From Oxytricha trifallax (taxonomy: Eukaryota; Ciliophora; Spirotrichea; Sporadotrichida; Oxytrichidae): a DNA stretch of 64,000 bases. Below the pieces are notes generated by a model, which made no database searches, was not told the origin of the DNA, and saw nothing but the letters and a program-made list of their open reading frames with translations. Both the position numbers and the translations under genes were made by a program. The stretch lies in NCBI GenBank assembly GCA_000711775.1, contig ARYC01017131.1, positions 1-64,000 on the forward strand, read 5' to 3'. This document shows positions 9,861 through 23,500 of this stretch, piece after piece. Numbering within the stretch: the first letter of the stretch is position 1; each line of letters begins with the position of its first letter.

Positions 9861-12800
9861 TTCATTTATAATTTTAAAGAATAAATTAATTTTTAAAAAA
9901 TTAATGCAATATATTTAAATAAAGTATTGTCCTTACGAATAACATTAATAATATGGAGTTATGAATATAATTCCTTTATACATTTGTACTAGATTAAATT
10001 ATTCAATCTATATTTTTATTTTAATCATTTTTATAGGCAATTAATAGCACATTTTTTGTTTACTTCTAGCATGTATTCTTAAAATATATGTATTGATTAA
10101 TTAGATAATAAAATAAACTAACTTATAGTTTAGTTATATAATATTATATATTGATTTCTTTCACATAAACAATTTTATTGGATTAAAATTCCCCGATAAC
10201 TTCAATTAATTATTCAAGATTTTTCGACAATAATTACTAAATTACAAATAATATACTTAAAAGTAATTTAATTTATTTATTATTTATAAAAACATATATT
10301 TTAAACTGTTCTTACATTTATGCTTATTTATATTTAATAATGATGAGTTTATAAATTGCCAAAATAAGTTTATCAATTTTGGACCTTAATAAAGGATTAG
10401 CTTCTACAATTAGAACCTCCCATTTCAATGATTATGTTTTAAAATAATTTGTTAAACAAATTTTTATTAAGGATTATCAAAAGTTTCTCCTGCTTATTGC
10501 CATCAAAAATATTTAATTTATTTGATATTATAAGTAAATAAAAATATAATAAATTATTAAAAATTTTTAATTTATTTATTGATAAAAATAAATATTTTTA
10601 TAATTAATTAAACATTTAAAATTATTAGATGATTAATTTTTGAAATATAAATTTTTATTGCAACATTAAATCTACTAATTAAATCTAAGTTTTAATAACA
10701 TATTAATTTCATTTGCAACCTATATCCCTTATAATTTACTTATAAAAATACCATATAAATATCTCTTGATTATTTAAACCATTAATTTAAAATCTCTCCC
10801 AATAATAATTTAATGATAAATCACTTTTAGTATTATAACCATATAATTGTCACTAAAATTAATCATTTAAAATTAAAAATTACAGTTAAATTTTAAAATA
10901 ATAAATTATAATTTTTTATATGAAATAAAAAGTATATTATAAACCATTAACTATTTATTTTGACTAAATATTGAATTACTTTGTTAAATTATTGAATTTA
11001 GCATTTTTTAATTTCTAAACATTTTTCATTCTCTTTTTATTAAGTGTACATATTAATACATGCTAATAAAACTCCATATATATTTTGATATAAATTTTAT
11101 ATGAAATTCAAAAATACTTATTCTATAGTAATACATTATAAAATAATTTAATCCTTCTTTTTTATGCAAAGAATTTATATCTTTTTAACTATTATATGAT
11201 TAATTTATATTTTTTATTCCAGTGTTCTTGTTATATATTTATCATTTCTTTATGTATCATCCATCTATAATATTCTAATCAATAATTATCATTTCTCCCT
11301 TAACAAATGCCCAAATTTCCCTAATTTTAAATAATAAAATTTATCATTATAGAATCAAATATCTTATTATTCATTATATTTTCCCTGAATCATATCAAAT
11401 ATAGTTAATTAGATGAGTTATAAAATTTCATATACCTCTATAATTGATATAAAATGCTTAGTTATCACAATTTTTATATACATTTATGGAAAAGTATGAA
11501 TAATATATTATTAAAGAAAATGGTTATAATTTATGAATAAATCAATTTATAGAAGTTTACTAAAAATTTAATTTGAAATAAAGATCAAATTCTTTTTTTA
11601 TTTTATATATGGAAATTTTTAGTTTTAATTAAAAATTACTATCTTTGATTAATAGTAATGTAATTCGATATGTTTTTAATATTATAAAAATATTATAAAT
11701 TTTCTTAATTCTTTGATCTTGTATTATTTTTATCAATTGAGTTTTGATCAGATTTTATTTAGATTATTTGTGAATTCAAATAATTCCCTCAATAATTTAT
11801 TTAATTAATAGCCTCAGTAAAATATCATCAAGAGTCTTAGTTTAATTTTGAAAAGTTTTTTGTTATTATAGTATTAATTTTTATTGACGAAATATACCTT
11901 TATTTTCAAAATATTTCAAATGTCTAAATTTACTGAAATGTTATCATCCCTTAATATATGTTAATAATTTTTTAAAATATTGAGTTTACTTATTTAACTC
12001 TTCCTAATATTAAATTTGATTAAAAAATGTCAATATCCGTTATATATATATTTATAAGATTTTGTACTTGTAATTAATTGATTCTCTTAGAATTTTTGAC
12101 TTCATTTTAGTTTTAGTTTATTCGATCATTAATTAATCTATAGAACTTATAATTATTAATAGAGATATTTTATTATGATAATTAAATTTTAATAAATTTA
12201 TAAAAATTGATAATTTAAATTGATTCCCATAAATTATAATAACTAGCTGTCTATTTATATCTATTTAATCCAATTATATCTTAAAATTTTACTAAAAAGG
12301 ATAAAAATTATAAATAATAATTTATAAATAATAATTTTTATTTTATTAAATTATATCTGTATTAAAATAATTTTTAAGGATTTAATTAAATTTAAACGAA
12401 ATTTTAAAACTATTTCATATAATTTTAAATATCTATAAAAAAATTCAGCTGTAAAAATAAAAGAACCTATTTATTGTTGATTCAGTATTCTCATTAAAAT
12501 CTCAAATTATTTATAATAATAATAATATAATTTAAAAAATATTGCTTTTGGAAAGTATTTGGCTTTTCAAAATAAGTGATCAGAATTGTCATTCAATTTG
12601 GAGTATATTTATGATCTTTGAATATAAAATGTTAATAATTTTGTTAGCTATTAAAATAAATCCTTATCAATAAGATGTGTTTTAATTAAATATTCAAGTT
12701 TATGTTGCTCTATTAAAAATATAAAGTCATTCAGTTATAGAATTAAATATATTTTTAATTAAAACCATTTTTTATTAAATATTATTACTATATTAAGAAC

Positions 12801-14137
12801 TATACTTATTAACTTAAACTCTTTAAATATCTTTAATTTTTCTGTTCATATATTTTAAAATGTATTTTTAAATAACTAAATATATGCCTAAATCTGCAAA
12901 ACCTAAATCGATCTGCATATTGCCGCAAAATCTATATGAACATTAAAAAATTTGCATTTACTAATCCGATTATTCACAAATAATTTCATTTACTTTTAAG
13001 GGTTTAAATTTTGAGTTTCTAAAAGCGCTTTCTATTTAGTTGAACATAGAATTCTGTTACAGTACTATAAGTATTTATTATTAAAAAAAGTGTTAGTAAA
13101 AAAGACACAGATTATTAAGATAATAATTTTTTATCAACCAAGAAATAATCTAAAAAAATCAAGTACTTTATTTAAATATTAATCAATTCTTTATAAATTG
13201 CTAATAAAAATTTATATCTCTATAATACAAATAAATGTTTATTGACGAATTGAATGACCCAATTGGCAAAAATTTAGATATTATTAATAAAAATTAAGAA
13301 ATAAAAACAAAAATACTATTGTATTATTATGTAGAAAACATAAAAACTCAAGTAATATTGTCATTTTCAAAAGTATTAGGGGGTCATTTTGTCCATTTTA
13401 GTCATTTTGGAAATTTGGCTTATGCCGAACCTTGCCCCGGCAAAATGCAATTTCCATCTCATATTTCCCAAAAACACCCGAAAATTTCGATTTTGATCAT
13501 TTAAGCCGATCTGAACACGAATTGCCGTATCGTAAGAAAGTACAAAGTTACATACATTTTTAATTTTATTATATGATTTGATAAGCAAATATGTTAGACA
13601 TCGAATTACAGGGTTTTTAAGCCTTTGAGATATCTTTTTATATGCATTCCTGATCATTTTTCATTCTTTTCAGTAATTGGTTATCTCTATTATTATTATT
13701 TAAAATTTTTTTTGTATTTTAATACTGAGTTAAAGCCATCCAGATAATTAGTACATTTTTTCTTCATCCTTTTGATTTTCGAAACCATCTGTCAACCCTT
13801 CCCTGGATTATTGAGAAGGCCATTTCTATTAGTCATCTTTTAACAGTTGTAATGGAGATGCACTTACCTTAAAATTTCAATTCTATTGAATTCAAAGAAT
13901 TTAAACTAGAGACAGTTCCTTGTACAAAAATGCAAAAAATACTAAATTTTATTGTGTTGCTCAACTTACAAACTCAATTACTAAAAATAATAATAAGCCT
14001 TAATTTTGTTATTACCAGCTTATCCCAGTTATTTAAAATTCCTGATTATTATAATTTTGAATTATAATTCTTATAATAATATTTATATGTGTTGTGATAC
14101 AAAAATTTAAGATGATTAAAAATTAATAATTTATCAA
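9861..14137. other. Long AT-rich spacer
   Basis: More than 4 kb lacks coding character on either strand. The only compositional break is a GC-richer patch at about 13375-13560, with the palindromic core TTGCCCCGGCAA near 13433 and the repeated phrase CATTTT/GTCATTTTG. I could not assign it to a gene; it may be a fragment of a dispersed repeat. Confidence 0.5.
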
Positions 14138-17100
14138 TCAATCATTTTTCTTTTTATGTTTATTTCTTTATTTTTTGCTGACTTTAGTAACTAAATCGTG
14201 ATTTAAATTTGATTCATGATTATTTTAAATTCCATTCATAGCCACAGGAGCTTCACTAGATATCTAATTGAACAACTCATATATAATAAACCCAATAGTT
14301 ACTAATAAAGGGCCATAGAAAATTCCTTGGAGGTCAAATGCGTAATATCCCATAAATACACTCATACCAAGCAAATAAATTGAATATAATTAATTTGATT
14401 ATGCTTTATAATGTATAATTTCAATTCGCTAATTTTATAATGCATTTAAATAAGGATTAATCTTTCTGATTTCTTTGATATAGATATCATTTGTGATACA
14501 AGTATCCAAATATGCATAAATCAGGGGCAGCATAATTAAATGTAACAAAGGTTTCTCTTGCAAGAAATACAATTGTAGGCCCCCAACTAAACCAAATATG
14601 GTGACTTACACTATTGGAACAATCTTAAAGAAACTAGCTAGGAGACAGTACAGATAGATATATTACACTTTAAATAGATCGAATAATAACCAAGTGTAAA
14701 TTGCCTAGAAAAATGCTATTTTCACATTACTCTAAAATACACCCTTTATTGAATCGTTTATACTCTTGTATATGCGTTTTCTAGTTAAGTCATCTAGTGG
14801 TAATATTGTAATAACTTTATCTATCAAGTCGTTATTTTTAGAAATAATAATATATAAACTGAAGTATTTATATTTCAAAAACTATCAACTAACTAAACTA
14901 TACTATAAATATTGTTAAGTTATCATCTTAGAGTAAGTAAGTCAGTATTGTGAAATACAAAATGACGTTAAAAGCTATATTGCTCAAGCTACTAATAAAC
15001 GAAAGTAGGTTTGTTACACTATAGATGACCATCTAAAATATGGAGGAGTTATTATTATTATTTAGAGCTGTACGGAATTAATACTGGGGCTTAAGCCAGC
15101 CAGTTTTTATATAATCAGATATTTATACTTTGACTTTTGGCGATCCAGTTTCCTCTTTCCGAGGGGAGTTACCCCTATATGTACTCGACTAGTTTCACAC
15201 CATGCACGTTCACCACTTGCCTTCTTGTGAGGACTTATGCGGTATTTCGCTACTTCGTATATCTACCTGGTTACTTTCTTCAGCTGCTTTTTGTACGAGT
15301 GCTATTAAGTTCAGGTAAAAACCCTTTCCCAGCAAAGACTTATTGTATGGCTTGCTGAGGGGGAAAACCCTGAGTGATACTTTGCTGAGGTTGTCTTATG
15401 CAGGATTTTTCCCTACTTTTCCTAAGCAAATAGAGTCCCATTTGAGAACCGACCGGTTTGTCTCTTGACTCATACCTTATCCTTGTTGCACTCAACCCCA
15501 GGTTGTAAGGATAAGTGTATCATTCAGTTTTAATACGACTTAGAATGATCAACAGTCGACGTTTTTGTTGGCGTGGTCTCCCTATACCTTGCCTGACGTA
15601 TTCTGAGGAGGTTCTCAGATCCGGGACTTATCTAGTAAAAGCCGAGTGCCATCACGGTTTCGAACTCCGGGATACCGGAATTGGTCGGGATATCACTCCC
15701 AACTTACCAGTAGGTCGTAACCCATATGGAGGAGTTAACCTTGAAGATTATGTTCAAAGTTTGTTTTGCTAATTAAGTTATATCGTACTATTACAGAATT
15801 GTATATAAAATAGCACTATGTGGCATGAAATGCCTTGGTATTAAGTCTCCAATAAAAGAATTCTTAAGAGTTTAAGTATTCTCAGTTATTGTTTGTTTCC
15901 ATTATTCTGGGAAATCAGGATGAATTTAGGATGGGTGTTGCACTAGTTAGTTCACATAGTTTAACAAATCTTAAAGTTGAGTGTCATTCTAAGTGTTTGG
16001 TATCTACAAAGCAGTATTATTTTAGAGATATTCAACCGTTAGCTTCATGTATTGATTCATTGTTTAGTCTAAGTTTGAGAGATTGTAATTACTTATAAGA
16101 CTTTAGAAATTACTATTGTCTGATAATTGTTGCTAAAAGTTAGAAAAATCTGACTTAAGCAAAGCTAGAATAATCACAATTATAATCAAAGCAGCAATCC
16201 CATAAGTTAAAACGATAAGAGCTGGCAGACATTATTTAAAGAATTCTTTTGCTTATTGCCTAGATGTTTTATCAAGTATTAAGACAACATTTGATTTCTT
16301 GATAATTAAGAGAATCACAACTAAAAGAAATCTTATTCCCAAATTTAGAAGTTATAGTTGGAAAAGTATTTTGATAAAAATTTCAAAACCCAGTCTTGTG
16401 ATTCCTAAATATGTAAAGAACACCATACAAACTTAGTAAAATTTAAAAATATTAGTAATTTAAAAATCAGCAGTAATAAATTGGTTTTTAAAGCAAATTT
16501 AGTTATTTAAACTGTGCTGAAATCATTGAAGATTGTCTCTCTGTTATAAAGTTTGTTATCCTAGTACTCTTGTATATAATATTCAATGTTCTCCTTGAGT
16601 ATACCTATTCCCTTGCCTAATGATCTATATCTAACTGAATTTCTGATTACTCGATAAACTTCTCTAATAATTAAATATAGCCAGCATCTGATTAGCAAAA
16701 ATTCTTAATATTCCCAGGCATCAGCAAAATAATTTATCATCTTTTGCTTGTATATTCTTAATGAAGATGCACTAATTTAAGCCAAAAATAAACAGAAAAA
16801 GAATTGGCCAAGTAGGAGATAGTTCATATAGAGTATAAAGCAAAGAGTGATTACGAAAAGTAGAGAAAATCTTATATTTTAAAATAACTCACCATAGATA
16901 TAATAATAAATGCCCAGTTTATTAAAAAGAGTTTAAAATGTAAAGGATCTAAACATACACATTTCCAAATTGAGTTCTTATTAAAGCAGCATCTATTGAT
17001 ATTATAGATTGATGTTCTATGGCACATGCTCATTTATAGGTTGATTTCTGAATTTATTCAAGCCAAGCATGTAAAATGAGTCTAGCAAGGATTGAGAGAC

Positions 17101-17313
17101 AAGTGGTTGAGATTTAAGTAATGGCTGCTACTCGATTGCTTCATAATCTGAATGATACTCTTCTTGAATCTTAGAAATTAAAATAAAAATACTTGAAATG
17201 TAGCATATATAAATATATAAAAAACTCTGAATCTCTGGTTTTGAGTTTACTTAGTCAAAATTATTCTTTTTAGATTTTGCGATTGGTTTCTTCTTTGATT
17301 TCTCTTTTTACAT
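14138..17313 (-). CDS. TMEM245: TMEM245/AI-2E-family multi-pass membrane protein
   Basis: The minus-strand gene begins MQKEKSKKK at 17313 and ends at TGA 14138-14140. It encodes many hydrophobic helices, for example LIVLTYGIAALIIIVIILAL (about 16150-16210) and ILYFTILTYLL (about 14950). The C-terminal core is highly typical of the family: LPLDDLTRKRIYKSINDSIKG, then FFQAIYTWLL and near the end GYYAFDLQGIFYGPLL. TMEM245 proteins are membrane proteins of poorly known function related to bacterial AI-2E exporters/permeases. The germline copy is interrupted by two pointer-bounded segments (17165-17234 and 15038-15737). Further frame changes near 16450-16550 and 14840-14900 probably mark introns or additional short eliminated segments that I could not place exactly. 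Confidence 0.85.
15038..15737. other. Eliminated segment (IES) with 14-bp pointers and GC-rich cargo
   Basis: ATATGGAGGAGTTA occurs exactly at 15038-15051 and 15724-15737. Removing one copy plus the intervening sequence (686 bp) joins the TMEM245 reading frame as ...FKVNSSI-FQMVIYSVTNLL, placing a membrane helix where the family has one. The interior is GC-rich (clearly more than the flanking gene) and includes a hairpin with arms CTTATCCTT and AAGGATAAG (about 15476-15514). It has no obvious homology that I can see. It may be a captured gene piece, a coding block of another somatic chromosome nested in this gene, or a structured RNA. Confidence 0.8.
17165..17234. other. Short eliminated segment (IES), 7-bp pointers TGAATCT
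   Basis: TGAATCT is repeated at 17165-17171 and 17228-17234. Excision of 63 bp joins PEIQ to EEYHSDYEAIEQ in the TMEM245 N-terminal cytosolic region. Reading through gives a mismatched frame, and no GT...AG intron restores it. Confidence 0.75.
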
Positions 17314-20300
17314 CAGAATTAAGTAATTTAATAAATATAAAGCAATCTAATATTATTTATTAAACATTTTAACCGATATTTTGATTTATGAGAGTAAAAT
17401 TTGAAACAAAACTATAGCATACATTGTTCGAAATAATTAAAATATCTATTTATCGTGATATAAATTATGCGAACACTATGGCAGTAAGTAAAACTGTCAT
17501 GATTAATCTTTTTTAGTTTACTTTTAATATCCTTCTAATAATTATTGATAAATTTTATTTGCTTTAAAAAATATTGAGAAAAAAAAATATCTTTCTAAAT
17601 GGAAAAGGTTATCTTATAGAATTATATAACATTTATATAAAATAAAATATTAACAAATACTTAATTTATAATATCAAATTTATCAATTCCCTCATTAAGA
17701 TTTTACTATTATAACAATATTATTTTAACTTAATAACTGTAATAATATAAGAAATTAATGAAATATTTAAGTTAACTATGCTTGAACGATATATACATTT
17801 ACATGCTTTATTTTTCTGCATTATTCGAAATCTTTATGATTCGCTTGATTTTATTTTATCTATTAGTATATTCTTAATCATACAGACTTAATTTATTAAA
17901 TATGAGTTAAAGTAAGGTATCTTGCAGCAATTTATATTATTACTAAGTTATTTGTAAAATACAATGGTATTCAAATGCTGAAATTAAATTATTTATACTA
18001 AATCTAATATGTCAATCCAAGCATATTTTCAATTTCAAAGATAATTGGAATTTAACCTTAGAGAATTTACTAATCAATTTTTTTGAAAAATTTGATTAAT
18101 AAAAGTTTAAAAAATAAAAAAAACATTATTTTCATTTTGGTGCTATTTATAAATAAAGATTTAACCTTAAAATCCTATCGAATTGAACGGACGACACTAT
18201 AGAGCCATCAGATCACTTGGGCAAATAAATTTAAGATTTAATATATTTTAGAATTTATCCCATATTAAATCGGAATCCATTGGGAATTATTGAGTATTAT
18301 ATATGAAAGAATAATGGGTAATTTTTTTACAAATTATTAGCTTATATGTGGATTTTGTGTTTAGGTGACGACACTTTTTGCACTTAAATTGAGAGCTGGA
18401 TTATTTAAATTTGGATATATTTAAGGCAGCACAGCACGGAAGTCGGAATTAATTTTTTTCAATGATTAGTATTATTTCAAGATATCATGGCTAAATTTAA
18501 ATTTGAATTAGTATTAAAAATAAGTAATTTTTACGATAAAAATAATGTTAATTTATTTCATTAACTACTTACTTATAGATTCATTCATATTTAATTTTAA
18601 TCTAAGTTTCTAAATGAATTTCTTTTAATTAATAACAATTATTAACAATGTATTTAAAGTATCAGAATATTTTATAATTATATAAGTCAGTTTTCTTCTC
18701 ATATCATTTTTAAAATAAACTTTTTTAATTGTAATAGTAATTAATAATTTCAAATATAAATTAATCAAGAAACAATATTATTGCCAAAATATAGCCTGAA
18801 ATTAAAATGATATAATTTTAAAGTTAGCAAGAATTGCCAGTTAAGTTTAAAAAAGTTTACAAGAACACTAATTTTAATTAAAATTAGTTTGTATCATTAA
18901 ATCTTGTCAAACACTCTTAAATAATTTAAAAATAATACAAAGAATGACTTTAATATGCTAAAATATCATCCGAAATTTTTTCAATATAACGGATATCTTT
19001 CCCTCTTGCTTCAGTTTTACAATACTGCAAGTTTTATACTTAACATAAATCATTTTTATTGTAAGGCATCTCATTTTTGGTAATTTTACAGGTAAAGTAC
19101 CATCTCTCGTAAAATACTCTCTCTCTTCCTAGAAACTTTAGACTCTTTGAATTTATCAATTAGAATTGACTTTGTGATTTATTTCTATAATTATAAGCTT
19201 GTGATTTGACCAAAAGAATCAATTGTTGTATATCTAATCTACCAATTAAATGAAGTTAATAGTTACCCAATAAATCTTAATTATCTAAATCGTTTAATTT
19301 ATATTATTAATTTGTCTTAAAATCCCAAATTTTACCTTAAGCTTTAAAAAAATTAATAAGGCTCTAGATTAATTCTTATAAAAATTACTTATTAATTATT
19401 TTGTATAATTGAATGTAGGAATTATTCAATTAATCTAAACAATGTTTAAAAATTAATTATGTATGATATAATTATAAGCTCAGATAAGATATAAATTATC
19501 TTGTTTAAAATAAAAGAAAAGTCAATAATCAACAAGTTATATATGATTATATAAAGAAAAGATATTTCTTTAAAATATAGCGATTTTGACTATTCAATGT
19601 CAATTATTGATATAAATTTAAAGCTTTTATAACTATTACAGAGAAGTTTAATCCTATATCTGCTTTGAGGATGATTATAGTATATACTCTTTTATTCAAA
19701 TTAAATCCTTGAATTTTAAACCTTGATAGAATTAATTTTAATTTTCTGCATTCTCTTTCAAAATTACGTTTAAAATTTCAAGCAAGTAATGATAATCAGT
19801 TTAATTTAAAATAAAAACTACCTTTATTTCAATTGTATTGATTTTCACTCTTTTATAAAAGAGAGAAGCAATTGATTATATTTATAATTTTTTTAAAAAT
19901 TTAAATATAAAAAAACTAATGATAGTCATTATAATATATTTTATCTTAGCAATAAAATGATGAAAGAAAAACGGAAATAATAATGCGACCTATCCTCAAT
20001 ACTACCCTTTTAAAAATATGTTATAATCTCATATATATATTTTTACATAATGAACTTAATTATAACAAAAAAATAATAACTTTTAAACCCAACAAACAGA
20101 AGCTTGGTGAGGTATTTTGGTTAATATTGCTAAAAAAAATTAATAGTTTTCAATCTAATGTGAATTCTTATACTAAGTTTTGTGATTTTTAGCGAATATA
20201 GATTGATAAATATCAATTAATTGTTAAGAATTTTACTAATTATAATCAGCAAGAAATATATTTTAATTTTTAGGGCAAGAAGAGAAACAAATCTAGTTAT

Positions 20301-20545
20301 AAAAGTTAAATTGAATTTAATAACTTTTTATTTTATAAAATTTAAATTATTAAAATAAATATTTCATAAATTAAGACAGCAATCCTAAAATTGCTGTCAA
20401 ACTTATTACATATGCTTTATATTAAAAAAAATAATTCTGTCTGATAAATTGTTTTTTTGAGATATGTGAAAATTTGTCAACTATATAGTAGTTCCTTTAA
20501 TTTAATATTAAGTTCTTATTATATATTTCTTTCTTATTGAGTAAT
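17314..20545. other. AT-rich spacer
   Basis: No gene was recognised. A slightly GC-richer patch at about 18180-18450 contains the 9-bp direct repeat GACGACACT at 18190-18198 and 18367-18375. It could be an eliminated segment of a small gene I do not recognise, or chance. Confidence 0.45.
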
Positions 20546-20549
20546 AATA

Positions 20550-23500
20550 GTAAACTGTCCCATCGGTCACTATTTATTCTTACTGCTAATGATATTTGAA
20601 GAGTTCTTGAAAGTGCTCTTAACAAGCAGACTATCCTTTGAAATGGATTTTTTCGAATAGTTTTTGCATAATTTAAGATGGAACAACTAACAAATACCTT
20701 AACTTTTCATTACCCTCTCAATAAAAATAAAAAACACAATTATTCATTTCATAATTATCTATTCTGAATTTAAGATTTAAAATGATTGTAACTTATATAG
20801 CTGTTAATTTTATTCAATAGTTTTGATTGGCTTTCATTTCTCAATAATTTTTATGATATGGTATACCTATAAACATATCAGCCAAATTTCAGATTCTAAG
20901 AATATTACAATAACGGTTCTAAAAAAAATAAATTACTATTTTTCAAGACTTAAATGAGTATTAAAAATAAAAATAGTTCAAGTTATTACAAAAGTACTAT
21001 CAGCTTATTTCATGTGCGCGAATACATTTTTGAATTTAATAATTCACACATATATCATTTAAGCACTTTTTCTGATATTTGGCACTGCTCATTCAGAGTA
21101 AGGCAGTTTTTATGCAAAGGAAAATGATCAAATCATCAACTTAGTTCTTATATAAATGGTTTTATATAAATATTGAAATATTAATTGATAAAGATAATAC
21201 TAAAGTCATGTTAATATTTAACATGAATTATTAATTTAGGAAAAAAAGAGCTAAATGTGTAAAAATTATACGAATAAACGACATTAAATTTATACTATAA
21301 GTATTCGAAAATTTATAATTCTAAACTAATTTTGTCATTAATTCTTTTTTTTTATTCATAAAGTAATCATTATTTTACAGAACAAAATTTTAAGAAGGAA
21401 AAAATCCAATTTTAGTAAAAAATATAAAATCTTATTGTGATACTTACAATAGTTTTGATGGTATTTGAATTAGTTATCAATAGCTTTTTCAATCTTAATT
21501 TTATAAATGAAATATTAGTTGCATCTAAGCCTGCAATGCAAAAATTTGAATATTTCAAACTCGCCCAACACTCTATACTAATAGCATTATCGCTTTAAAC
21601 TGAAGATTTTAAATGAATTATAATTATCTTTTTAAAATAGCTTATTGTATAAATTCAAATTATCTCTTATGACTCATTTTAAAATTGTTTAAAACAATGA
21701 ATATTTAAATATATAAATTAACAAAATAATGAACTGAGTTGAGTTACTCAAATAAAGTGATATCACTAATTGCCATTATTTTACTGGCAGGGATGTAGCT
21801 TTTCAGATGTACTTATTTCATATCGTATTTTGACCCAAAAATGGATAAGTTTAACTTAATCCTAAAAATATTCAAAACATCTTTCTTCATTTCTTAGTTA
21901 ATTACAGTATAGAAATATATTTAATTAGCATTATTTATTTTTATCTTTTAGATATTAAAAATTTACTAATGTAGGAATATTAATTAATTACAGTTTTGAT
22001 GGAACTAAACTACAAGAATTTTATTGTAATTTATGTTATCGTGTTACCGACTGTAGCAGGAATTGCTCTAACTCTGAGAGTAACATTCATTCATATTAAA
22101 ACTTTAATTTTAATTTCATTAATTTTAGTAAATTTCTTTGCAACAAACATAAACCAAAATAAATTGAAATTCATTCGCCAAATGTTTACTAAATTTTATC
22201 GAGGAGATTTGAAAAGAGAAGTGGAAATGGAAAAAATCTTGTACATTATATTGGAGTAGCTCCAATCAGATAATATCTTAGAACACTAGAAGTTTTTGGG
22301 GTTAATAATTTAGTATGAGGAAGGTGAAATTGATGAAGAGGCAGCGAGCTACCTTAACATGATTAAGTAAATATTGAAATTGAGGAATGATCAAAGATAG
22401 TATCAAGAAGAAGAATTTATCACTTTGTTAGAGAAAAACAATCTTGTATAGAAAGAATAGCTAGAAGAGAAGTTTGATGATGGTGTGTCAATTTTAAGTT
22501 TTTTAATTTAAAGTATTTCCTTTTACCATACACAGGAGCAAGATGATAATTAATGTTTATTTTATAATTGAATGGATTAAGAAGCAATTATGGATAGCTT
22601 CCTTCCTTCAAATATGCCAACTGTAGATATAAGCATGCTAAAAAACTTTTCACACAATCAAGATTTACTAACTAACTAAAACGATATCCAATAATCCAGG
22701 AATTTTATCAAAAGTAGATCAAATGCATCTGGAATTTTCAAATTAATTGGCAACTCATTTGAGCCGAGTTAAAGTAGCCTGTTTGAACTTAAATTAATAG
22801 AGAAAATTACTCCCATAATTTTTACATACTGGTTTATATTATAATGTATTAGAACTTTTCTCAATCGATCAATTGCAAAAGAAGAGAATAAAGGATGAAA
22901 ATAAGCATGAATCATTAAAAGTCACTATTTAAGGTTAAATCGTAGATCTATCTAATCTAGAAGAAGCTGTTATGACACAGAAAATTCTTTTATTTGGGAA
23001 ATGATTATAAATTGTGTATAAGTAAAATATTAATTATTTGCTGATATAAGGCCTAAGTGACATAATATTTATTAGAAAAGAAACTTTCTTATCCCCTAAT
23101 TATTAGATTTAAAAAATATCCTATTCTTTTTCTAATTGAAATTATACTAAGACAAGCATCGATATAGTTTCCTGATAGTTTAGCTATAATGTATTACAAA
23201 GCATATGTGTGCATGAAACTTCTTAATAACAAATACTTAACCTTGACAACCATTACTCATTGCCATACTAATATGACTAATATTATAGGAGATATTTATA
23301 TATTTTTTATTATTATATGGTCATTTTAACAAAATTTATTAAAAAATATTTTTGAAGTTTCGTTATAAATAAGTGAATCTAATAGTAAAAAATCAAAATT
23401 TTATCATGATAAAAATTTCTAATGATTCTTTAATAATATACTCTAAATTCAATATAATTTACTTATTAATTAATTGATTAAATTATTGCTATAGTGGCTA

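Noticed and set aside
15137..15772. Two open plus-strand frames (15137-15358, 15515-15772) that look like bacterial or mitochondrial genes
   Set aside because: They lie in the eliminated segment and are interrupted by TGA, TAG and TAA in the same phase; no known family pattern. I also tried mitochondrial rRNA and found only short, unconvincing similarity.
15780..16098. Plus-strand open frame suggestive of a homing endonuclease region
   Set aside because: The opposite strand is a continuous TMEM245 coding region (YNLSNLDQTMNQYMKL and onward) in frame with the membrane helices, so the plus frame is a shadow.
14837..16110. TTTAGAAAT direct repeat at 14837-14845 and 16102-16110 as pointers of a larger insert
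   Set aside because: Joining there puts the two TMEM245 parts out of frame, and the intervening DNA contains conserved TMEM245 coding sequence.
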